From NCBI GenBank assembly GCA_905214905.1, contig CAJMNK010000033.1:1-21242 (forward strand): a stretch of DNA of 21,242 nt. Reading direction: 5' to 3'. The translations under genes were made by a program, and so were the position numbers. Position 1 is the first letter of the stretch. Each line of letters begins with the position of its first letter. Source of the DNA: an uncultured bacterium. Its GTDB lineage: Bacteria > Actinomycetota > Coriobacteriia > Coriobacteriales > Coriobacteriaceae. Of this stretch, positions 14,710 to 21,242 are shown piece after piece. The notes under the pieces are model-generated. The model worked only from the letters and a program-made list of their open reading frames with translations. It had not been told where the DNA came from and did not search any database.

Positions 14710-16587
14710 CTATCCCACAACATCGTTTTCGGAACGTCTTCCATCAGACAGCATGCCGCGAGCGACCACCACAATCATAACAGGGAGACCAAATTGAGCA
14801 GCCACGATATAACGAGGCCAATACCAAATAGGACTGGCAATAAAGAGCGTTCCGTACAACAACAAAAAGGGCAAAAGCGGCAAAACAAGTCTTGCGCGAC
14901 CACATGACACCAACAGTGCTGCCGAAAACATGAGCAACCAAAAGACAACGGCGCCAGAAATAGACCAAGCGCTCAGTCCAATCGCCACATCAACATCATC
15001 GCCGAGGGGCACAAGCAAGTTGCGAAATGTAACTCCCGTAGAAGCCTTTGCGTCGGCCACAAGGTTATACGGAACACCCATGAGAAAGTTTTCGGGAAGG
15101 CCGTCGGCACCCATTACGTTTGGGGCCCAAAAACCAAACGTCTGCAGCTCCCACGCCTCAAAGTATATCGATGGGTTACGCGAAAGCATCGAGGCCCAAT
15201 GAGCCCAGAATCCATCCTTTAAATGGTCCGAATTAAAGTCATCGTTCCATTTAAGCGGATCGATAATACTGGGGTGGTAAACCTCTTTGTAACGATCAAG
15301 CGGAAGCAGCTCGTTCATATAAGAACGGTCGGACTCGGACATATCGCCATCGAGCGCGGCAACGCGAGCCATCTGAGCAAGCGGAATACCCACTGACTCA
15401 ACATCCTCCGATGGAACAACGCCCATAGCCGAGTACACGGGCCCCGTAATAACCAAGCATGTGACAAGCGCAAATCCAAGAGATACGGCCAAACGAGAGG
15501 CAGACTTCATCGGGGCAATGCAGCCGAGTCGGTCCAAAGCTACAGCTATCGCAAGCACCACGAATAGCGCAGCGCAAATATACAAACCGTTATTCCGTAG
15601 AAGCATAACGCCCAACGCTAGGGCACCAAAAACGAGCAAACGCAACGCGCTCGACCGGGAATCCTTTCCCGTGACGGCATCGGCAAGCATGGTCACCATC
15701 AAGACAAGACAGCAGGAAAACAACGGGTCTTTCCAAAGCGCCACAGAATAAAGAGCGCGATACCGTGACAAGCCAAAATAGACTACGAGCAGCCAAGACC
15801 AGCGAGAGGAGACCCCCAAGCGGGAAGTCACCCAAATTGAAAGATAGCCAAACGTGCTGGCAACACAGGCCATCTGAAGCACCGTTAGCAAGGCAACGCC
15901 CACCGAAGGGCTCATCCCCATGAGGCCTGCAATTTTGATACAAGCAGCCATCATCATGGTGAATGCAACCGGATGATGGTTGCTCAATAGGTTCCACCCC
16001 ATAATCTGAGCGAACGACGAGAAGGTATCCCCAAAAAACAGGCCGGGACAATACCTCAGGAAGAACGGGAGATACAAAAGAAATATCACTAGAGCACGGA
16101 CCGCAACAGATAGGAGTCGAATGGACGAGTCACCATCATTAGTCCGCAGCGAGTCATTGCAGAAAACACAGCAGCGGCAACGACAAGACAGCTGAACAAG
16201 CACCGACAAGACCCAAAAGACCAGCGCCGACATCACCCAAAAAGCAACAGAATCAATCGCGGAATATGGCTCAATATAGTTCTCGTAAATCCCGCCGGCA
16301 ATCACCGGTTCAGTCACACGAATATGCGCTCCCAGCACAAGAACAAACGAAAATACAAGGGAAATCACTAAGCAGCAAGCTCTACCAAAAACCGACGGAA
16401 ATGCAAAATCCCTGCACGCAAACTTATTGAAATTAACCAATGATGCGATTATCGCAACACATGCCAAGACAGATGGAAACAGGTCGAAGGAACCACTACA
16501 ATACGTCACCGTAGCGATGCTTGCTGCAAACAGCAAAACAGCACGTGTCACATCTAATAACCTGAACTCTCGAATCAATGCGCCCAT
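14710..16587 (-). CDS. Large polytopic membrane protein, GT-C-like (possibly DUF6020 family)
   Basis: The product is 625 residues with about twelve hydrophobic segments. After a cluster of helices comes PGLFFGDTFSSFAQIMG followed by SNHHPVAF. An acidic residue in the first large loop and an NHHP motif recall GT-C-fold glycosyltransferases and the DUF6020 family. A larger loop of about 110 residues in the C-terminal half precedes final helices with SPIWYWPRYI. The likely role is transfer of a lipid-linked sugar outside the membrane, but this is inference. The frame is open to 16638, where its ATG would overlap the start codon of the divergent glycosyltransferase. I prefer the ATG at 16587, which follows a -10-like box by about 25 bases, though its ribosome site is poor. 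The G+C is visibly lower than in neighbours (a sampled line, 15541-15600, is 28/60), which hints at separate acquisition. Confidence 0.7.
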   Translation of the reverse strand: MGALIREFRLLDVTRAVLLFAASIATVTYCSGSFDLFPSVLACVAIIASLVNFNKFACRDFAFPSVFGRACCLVISLVFSFVLVLGAHIRVTEPVIAGGIYENYIEPYSAIDSVAFWVMSALVFWVLSVLVQLSCRCRCCVFCNDSLRTNDGDSSIRLLSVAVRALVIFLLYLPFFLRYCPGLFFGDTFSSFAQIMGWNLLSNHHPVAFTMMMAACIKIAGLMGMSPSVGVALLTVLQMACVASTFGYLSIWVTSRLGVSSRWSWLLVVYFGLSRYRALYSVALWKDPLFSCCLVLMVTMLADAVTGKDSRSSALRLLVFGALALGVMLLRNNGLYICAALFVVLAIAVALDRLGCIAPMKSASRLAVSLGFALVTCLVITGPVYSAMGVVPSEDVESVGIPLAQMARVAALDGDMSESDRSYMNELLPLDRYKEVYHPSIIDPLKWNDDFNSDHLKDGFWAHWASMLSRNPSIYFEAWELQTFGFWAPNVMGADGLPENFLMGVPYNLVADAKASTGVTFRNLLVPLGDDVDVAIGLSAWSISGAVVFWLLMFSAALLVSCGRARLVLPLLPFLLLYGTLFIASPIWYWPRYIVAAQFGLPVMIVVVARGMLSDGRRSENDVVG

Positions 16588-16611
16588 CCTAACCACGAAA
16601 CAAACGATTCG

Positions 16612-16617
16612 ATTGTA
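16612..16617 (-). promoter_or_regulatory. Possible -10 box for the GT-C-like membrane protein
   Basis: TACAAT on the minus strand (five of six matches) predicts a start near 16605, about 18 bases before the ATG at 16587. No clear -35 is present. It occupies the 49-base gap between two divergent start codons. Confidence 0.35.
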
Positions 16618-16636
16618 CGCGACCAAAGGAACCTTC

Positions 16637-17608
16637 ATGGCCGAGCAAACGATTGCCGTTATTATCCCCTGTTACAACGAGGCAGTCACCATCGGAAAGG
16701 TCATCGACGACTTTCACCGCGAGCTTCCGCAAGCGACGGTCTATGTCTATGACAACAACTCATCGGACGATACCTCACGCATCGCTACCGAGCACGGCGC
16801 CACGGTCCGCTTTGAGCCGCGCCAGGGAAAGGGCAACGTGTGCCGCCAGATGTTTCGCGATATCGACGCCGATTGTTACCTGATGGTCGACGGAGACGAC
16901 ACCTACCCTGCCGAAGCGGCAAAGGCCCTCTGCGAGCCCATCCTTAACGGCACAGCCGACATGACCGTAGGCGACCGCCTTTCCAACGGCACCTACTCCG
17001 AGGAGAACAAGCGTGCCTTCCATGGCTTTGGCAACAATCTGGTCCGCACCATGATCAAGTGGATCTATGGCTACAGCTTCGATGACGTCATGACCGGCTA
17101 CCGCGCCATGAGCCGCCCGTTTGTTAAAACCTTCCCTGTGCTTTCCGAGGGCTTCCAGATCGAAACCGAGCTCTCGATCCACGCCGTCGACCACCGCTGG
17201 CGCATCAAAGATGTGCCCATCGAGTACCGAGACCGTCCGGAAGGCTCCGAGTCCAAGCTCAATACCGTGAGCGACGGCATTAAAGTCGTTGCGATGATCG
17301 GAACGCTGTTCAAGGACTACCGCCCGCTGAAGTTCTTCAGCCTCGTCGCGCTTCTGTTTGCGGTGATCGGCCTCGCCCTGGGCATGCCCATAGTTGTCGA
17401 GTATTTCCAGACCGGCCTCGTTCCGCGCTTCCCCACCGCCATGCTCGCCGCGTCGTTTATGTTCCTGTGCAGTCTGAGCCTTGCAACCGGATTCATCCTG
17501 GATTCGGTAGCAAAGGTCGAAAAAAAGCAGTGGGAGGTCAACGTGTACAGCAAATACGCCTACGACGACCAGCCCGGCCACCCTACTTCCAATCCAAACG
17601 AGAGGTAA
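16637..17608 (+). CDS. GT2 family glycosyltransferase with C-terminal membrane helices (dolichyl/polyprenyl-phosphate sugar synthase-like)
   Basis: This 323-residue enzyme probably moves a sugar from a nucleotide donor to polyprenyl phosphate on the cytoplasmic face. The GT-A core shows PCYNEAVTIG at 11-20, DNNSSDDT near 39-46, and the metal-binding VDGDDTYP at about 84-91. VGDRLSNGTY and MTGYRAMSRP follow, the latter as in DPMS-like enzymes. Two hydrophobic helices lie near 221-245 and 258-282, with a short polar tail. AAAGGA six bases before the ATG supports the start; the frame is open further upstream but only inside the divergent gene. Six bases separate it from the second GT2 gene. The sugar cannot be read from sequence. 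Confidence 0.9.
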   Translation: MAEQTIAVIIPCYNEAVTIGKVIDDFHRELPQATVYVYDNNSSDDTSRIATEHGATVRFEPRQGKGNVCRQMFRDIDADCYLMVDGDDTYPAEAAKALCEPILNGTADMTVGDRLSNGTYSEENKRAFHGFGNNLVRTMIKWIYGYSFDDVMTGYRAMSRPFVKTFPVLSEGFQIETELSIHAVDHRWRIKDVPIEYRDRPEGSESKLNTVSDGIKVVAMIGTLFKDYRPLKFFSLVALLFAVIGLALGMPIVVEYFQTGLVPRFPTAMLAASFMFLCSLSLATGFILDSVAKVEKKQWEVNVYSKYAYDDQPGHPTSNPNER

Positions 17609-17614
17609 ACCACC

Positions 17615-18583
17615 ATGCCGCTCATCTCCATTGTCGTGCCGTGCTATAACGAGCAGGAATCGCTTCCGATCTTTCTTAGAGAGCTCGATAGCGTCGTTCG
17701 CATCATGACCCAGCAAGACCCCTGCATCTCCTTTGAAGCCGTCCTCATCGACGACGGCTCGGCAGACAAAACGCTTTCCGTCATGAAGGCGCAAGCCGCG
17801 GCGGCGCATCCATACGCCATCCGCTGGCACTCTTTCTCGCGCAACTTTGGCAAGGAGGCGGCACTGTTTGCCGGACTCCAGCATGCAAAGGGTGACTATG
17901 TCGCCACCATGGACGCCGACATGCAGGACCCGCCCTCGCTGCTGCCGCAGATGTACGAGATCTTGCATACCGAAGACTATGACAACGTCGCTACGCGCAG
18001 GACCACCCGCAAAGGCGAGCCTCCAATCAGGTCGTTCTTCGCCCGCATGTTCTACAAGATCATCAACCGCATTTCAAAGGCCGACATCGTCGACGGAGCA
18101 CGCGATTTTAGGCTTATGAAACGACCTATGGTCAACGCCATCATCTCCATGGGCGAATACAACCGATTCTCCAAGGGCATTTACGGCTGGGTCGGCTTCA
18201 AGACCAAATGGCTCCCCTACGTAAACGTCAACCGCGTGGCCGGTGAGACCAAATGGAGCTTTTGGTCGCTGCTCCTCTATTCCATCGACGGCATCGTCGC
18301 GTTTTCCACGGCGCCGCTCTCCCTCGCCGCCCTCACGGGTATCGTCTTCTGTCTCATCGCCATCCTGGGATTTATCGTCATCCTGGTCAAAACGCTTGTT
18401 TGGGGTGACCCCGTCGGCGGATGGCCGTCCCTCGCCTGCCTCATAACGCTGTTTGGCGGCATGCAACTTCTGTGCTTAGGAATCATCGGTGAATACTTGG
18501 CAAAAGCCTACTTGGAGGCCAAGCGCCGACCCATCTATATCATCCGAGAGTCCAACGAGGAATCTGATGACACGGCCCAATAA
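17615..18583 (+). CDS. GT2 family glycosyltransferase, GtrB/CsbB-like (bactoprenol sugar synthase)
   Basis: This 322-residue enzyme of the bactoprenol-glycosyltransferase group probably makes undecaprenyl-phosphate-sugar. Motifs are VVPCYNEQESL at 7-17, DDGSADKT near 46-53, the subfamily signature SRNFGKE at 75-81, and MDADMQDPP at 99-107 with the metal-binding acidic residues. FRLMKRP follows. Two membrane helices lie near 235-260 and 268-295, as in GtrB and CsbB, and the tail is IREsNEES-like and acidic. GAGAGG nine bases before the ATG is the ribosome site. The gene overlaps the YfhO-like gene by 17 bases, which suggests coupled translation and joint function, as with csbB and yfhO in Bacillus. 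Confidence 0.92.
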   Translation: MPLISIVVPCYNEQESLPIFLRELDSVVRIMTQQDPCISFEAVLIDDGSADKTLSVMKAQAAAAHPYAIRWHSFSRNFGKEAALFAGLQHAKGDYVATMDADMQDPPSLLPQMYEILHTEDYDNVATRRTTRKGEPPIRSFFARMFYKIINRISKADIVDGARDFRLMKRPMVNAIISMGEYNRFSKGIYGWVGFKTKWLPYVNVNRVAGETKWSFWSLLLYSIDGIVAFSTAPLSLAALTGIVFCLIAILGFIVILVKTLVWGDPVGGWPSLACLITLFGGMQLLCLGIIGEYLAKAYLEAKRRPIYIIRESNEESDDTAQ

Positions 18584-20978
18584 CAGCACGCTCAAGAATG
18601 TGGCGTTCTACGCCGCCTGCTTCATGTTTTCCGTCGCACTCTTTGTCGCACTTGCAGCGGCGGGGCATGTCTACCCCTTTGGCGACAACTCGTTTCTCGC
18701 CAACGATCTCAAATACCAATACATCGACTTCTTTGCTTGGTTCCGGCGCGTCCTTTTAGGCGAGGCAAACCTTCGCTATTCCTTCTCACAGGGACTGGGC
18801 ATGAACACGTGGGGGCTCTATAGCTACTATCTCGCCAGCCCCTTCAACCTGCTCTGCGTGCTGTTTCCCGCAGACAAGCTGACGCTCTTCGTATTTACCA
18901 TAACCGCGCTCAAGCTCGGCTGCATCCACATCAGTAGCGCCTGGTTCCTGCAAAAGCGCTTTGACCTGTCCAAGCCCGCCGCATTCTTGCTATCCCTCTC
19001 GTTCACGTTTTGCAGCTGGACCATCAGCAACCTGCGCAACCCGCTCTGGATCGATTGCCTGATCCTGCTGCCCATCTGCGCCTACGGATGCCACGAGCTC
19101 ATCCGCAAGCGGCGCATGATCCGCCTCGTCATCGCAACGGCGCTCAATGTCATGTTCTGCTGGTATACGGCCTATATCAGCATCCTATTCCTCTGCATCT
19201 TCGTATTGGTCGAATATGTCGATTATGTTGCAGAAGATGGATTTAGCTGGAAGCTCATGCTCGATCGGGCCCTGCGATTCGCCGGGGCTATCGCGCTTGG
19301 ACTGCTTCTGTCCGCCTGGACCTTTTTGCCGACCATCCTTGCCATGTCCAAGGGCGGACCCGTTCTGGCACTCGGCCCCATACTTAAAACCAGCCTCAAG
19401 TCGCTCATCAGGGGCTTTCTTCCCTGCATGTGGGTAAACAACGAAAGCACACCGCAGTTCTATTGCGGCATCATCATGATGCTGCTCGCTGTGAGTCTGC
19501 TGGTTAACCGCACGGTTTCAATCAAGACGCGCATCGCAACACTCGTCGTCACGATAATCCAGGTCGCAAGCTCCGTTTTAAGCCCGCTCGAGTACATCTG
19601 GTGCGGCATGCGCGTTCCCAATGGCTTCTACTCGCGCACGGCTTTTTTGCTGAGCTTCTTTGCGCTGTGGGCCGCAGGATACGCGCTGCAGAAACTCCAA
19701 GAGCGGCCAACATTACGTCGAGCCCATCGTCCGGCCATCATCATGCCACTCCTGGCACTCACGGCAATTGAACTATTTGCCAACGCCCATGTTATGTGGA
19801 ACCAGCTGTACACAGGCTATTCCGAAGAAGCCAACAGCGCCTATATCGCCACCGCAACCGACACGATCACGGCTATTCAAGACCAGACTTCAGCGTCGTT
19901 CTACCGCATTGACCGTACGACCACGCGTGTCGATAGCGCCGCCCTCAACGAAGGCTTGACGCTTGGATACAACCAGCTGTCCTCGTATTCGTCCGCCAAC
20001 AACCCGCAGGCCATCGCACTGCTCAACTCCCTTGGATACAGCAGTGTCGGCGAATTCTCGACCCGTTATGCCGAACCCATTCTCGCGGTCGATGCCCTAC
20101 TGGGAGTCAAGTATGCCATTCCTGAAAACGCGCCTGCGGGATACGTTTTAGCCAAGACGAATCAGGCCAACTCCACAAGCGCGGTGTACGAGAACCCCTA
20201 TGCGCTCAGCATTGGCGTCGCAGCCTCAAACGATATCCAAAACAGCACGCTGAAGAGCGAGAACCCTTTCGAAAAGCAGAACGACCTCTACAACAAAATC
20301 CTAGGCCGCGAGGTCGAGCTCTATACCAAGGTCGAGGCCACGAGCACGAAGAATAGCGATAGCTTGAAGCAATGGAGCGTTACCGTGCCGGCAAGCTCAA
20401 TCGGGTATCTCTACATCAACAAAGATGCGACCGCCGGCAGTTATTGGCCGGTCACCCTTACCATCGACCAGCGAACGATCGAAAACGAGGCCTGGAGATT
20501 CGACAATAATATCCGCCAGATTGCGGATGCATCGGATGCTCCGAGCCAGCATACGGTGTCAATCGGAGTCGCAGAGGGCTATACAGACATGCCCCAAGAC
20601 AATGAGCCGGTCTTTTACGCCCTCAATCTGGACGTTTTCAGACAGATCATTAACGAGCTTAAGACGGGCGAATTTGTTCCGACGGTTTTTGAGGACGGAA
20701 GGATCGAAGGCGAGTATACCGCCAAGGATGACGGCAACCTGCTGCTGAGTGTTCCGTACGATGAGGGCTGGAGCGTAACGGTAAACGGAACCGCCGCAGA
20801 ACTAGCGCCCGCCGCCGATAAGGGCCTTTCGTCCCTGAACGTGCAGAAAGGCGCGAATAGGATCGTGATGACCTACAAGACTCCGGGTGCCCTTGCGGGG
20901 CTTGCAGTGAGTCTGGCGACCGCCGTCGCCCTTGTTGCAGCGGGGCTATACGCCAAGCATAAGAAAAGCCGCCGTTAA
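18567..20978 (+). CDS. YfhO-family polytopic membrane protein (probable extracytoplasmic sugar transferase)
   Basis: The product is 803 residues. An N-terminal helix (about 12-33) is followed by YPFGDNSFLANDLKYQYIDF, the YfhO-family opening with conserved acidic residues. About a dozen membrane segments run to residue 420 or so. A soluble, Ser/Thr/Asn-rich outer domain covers about 425-770, ending in an immunoglobulin-like stretch (VPYDEGWSVTVNGTAAEL). One last helix and a KHKKSRR tail complete it. In Bacillus, YfhO is a GT-C-like enzyme that glycosylates lipoteichoic acid with a sugar supplied by the GT2 CsbB; the GT2 gene directly upstream here fits that pairing. The start at 18567 has GAGG six bases upstream and overlaps the previous gene. 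The stop codon lies in the loop of the terminator hairpin. Confidence 0.88.
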   Translation: MTRPNNSTLKNVAFYAACFMFSVALFVALAAAGHVYPFGDNSFLANDLKYQYIDFFAWFRRVLLGEANLRYSFSQGLGMNTWGLYSYYLASPFNLLCVLFPADKLTLFVFTITALKLGCIHISSAWFLQKRFDLSKPAAFLLSLSFTFCSWTISNLRNPLWIDCLILLPICAYGCHELIRKRRMIRLVIATALNVMFCWYTAYISILFLCIFVLVEYVDYVAEDGFSWKLMLDRALRFAGAIALGLLLSAWTFLPTILAMSKGGPVLALGPILKTSLKSLIRGFLPCMWVNNESTPQFYCGIIMMLLAVSLLVNRTVSIKTRIATLVVTIIQVASSVLSPLEYIWCGMRVPNGFYSRTAFLLSFFALWAAGYALQKLQERPTLRRAHRPAIIMPLLALTAIELFANAHVMWNQLYTGYSEEANSAYIATATDTITAIQDQTSASFYRIDRTTTRVDSAALNEGLTLGYNQLSSYSSANNPQAIALLNSLGYSSVGEFSTRYAEPILAVDALLGVKYAIPENAPAGYVLAKTNQANSTSAVYENPYALSIGVAASNDIQNSTLKSENPFEKQNDLYNKILGREVELYTKVEATSTKNSDSLKQWSVTVPASSIGYLYINKDATAGSYWPVTLTIDQRTIENEAWRFDNNIRQIADASDAPSQHTVSIGVAEGYTDMPQDNEPVFYALNLDVFRQIINELKTGEFVPTVFEDGRIEGEYTAKDDGNLLLSVPYDEGWSVTVNGTAAELAPAADKGLSSLNVQKGANRIVMTYKTPGALAGLAVSLATAVALVAAGLYAKHKKSRR

Positions 20979-20994
20979 CAAGCGGCGGCTTTTT
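20964..20994. terminator. Terminator after the glycosylation operon
   Basis: An 11-bp perfect stem (20964-20974 with 20983-20993) encloses an eight-base loop that holds the YfhO stop codon, and a run of five T ends it on the plus strand. The minus strand also ends in TTTTC, so it could stop the convergent dTDP-rhamnose gene as well. Confidence 0.8.
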
Positions 20995-21015
20995 CTCTCG
21001 AAAAGTTAATAACGG

Positions 21016-21242
21016 CTAGAGCGTCTTGAGGTACTCCCCCAGCTCTTCCTCCCAGTCGGGCATGTGGAAGCCGACCGACTCGAGTTTGGACAGGTCGAGA
21101 GCGGAGTGGACCGGGCGCGGGGCGACGGGGCCGGCTGCGCCCGCGTAGTAGTCGGCGGTGCTGACGGGGACGACCCTGTCGCCGTTGCCGTTGGCGGCCT
21201 CGAAGACGGCGCGGGCGATGTCCGCCCAGCTCTTCACGGCGC
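21016..21242 (-). CDS. rfbD: dTDP-4-dehydrorhamnose reductase, C-terminal fragment (runs off right edge)
   Basis: The last 75 codons are visible on the minus strand. KSWADIARAVFEAAN, then VVPVSTADYY, then APRPVHSALDLSKLE and a final WEEELGEYLKTL match the substrate-domain end of RmlD/RfbD, which makes dTDP-L-rhamnose with NADPH. The Rossmann domain and catalytic Tyr/Lys lie outside the window. The gene converges on the YfhO operon across a shared terminator. Its presence suggests rhamnose is a component of the surface polymer handled by the neighbouring genes; that link is inference. Confidence 0.85.
   Translation of the reverse strand, partial: AVKSWADIARAVFEAANGNGDRVVPVSTADYYAGAAGPVAPRPVHSALDLSKLESVGFHMPDWEEELGEYLKTL

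Noticed and set aside
1..21242. CRISPR array, insertion sequence, prophage or toxin-antitoxin pair
   Set aside because: I saw no regularly spaced direct repeats, no transposase or integrase motifs and no small paired genes anywhere in the window.

Overview
The window reads as chromosome of a high-G+C gut-type actinobacterium, most likely a Coriobacteriia member close to Collinsella. That placement rests on my recognition of the protein sequences, the GC-rich codon use and the gene order; no database was searched. I see no transposase, integrase, phage gene, CRISPR array or replication origin.

Left part (1-3119), minus strand: the start of a zinc-ribbon protein cut by the left edge, a CtpE-like P-type cation ATPase with a long basic tail, and a tRNA-Arg(CCG) with its own promoter and terminator.

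Centre (about 3170-11806), plus strand: a compact aromatic amino-acid operon in the order DAHP synthase, tyrA, aroB, aroA, aroC, pheA, an aroE-aroK fusion and aroQ. It encodes all seven steps from PEP and erythrose-4-phosphate to chorismate, plus the Phe and Tyr branch enzymes; the tryptophan branch is absent. A terminator-like hairpin sits in the leader before DAHP synthase. A 17-bp hairpin separates aroE-aroK from aroQ. A long palindrome closes the operon.

Right part (11805-21242): cell-surface polysaccharide and glycosylation genes. On the minus strand are an acyltransferase broken by a one-base frameshift, a tRNA-Arg(TCT), an ABC-2 polysaccharide exporter pair (ATPase and permease) and a large polytopic membrane protein of lower G+C. 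Divergent on the plus strand is a tight operon of two GT2 polyprenyl-phosphate-type glycosyltransferases and a YfhO-like membrane protein. At the right edge is the C-terminal end of a dTDP-4-dehydrorhamnose reductase on the minus strand. Together these suggest building, decorating and exporting a (probably rhamnose-containing) wall polymer.

Most of the window is ordinary metabolism and envelope biogenesis. The points most worth a second look are the two hairpin arrangements in the aro operon, the aroE-aroK fusion, the paired GT2/GT-C-like glycosylation module and the frameshifted acyltransferase.
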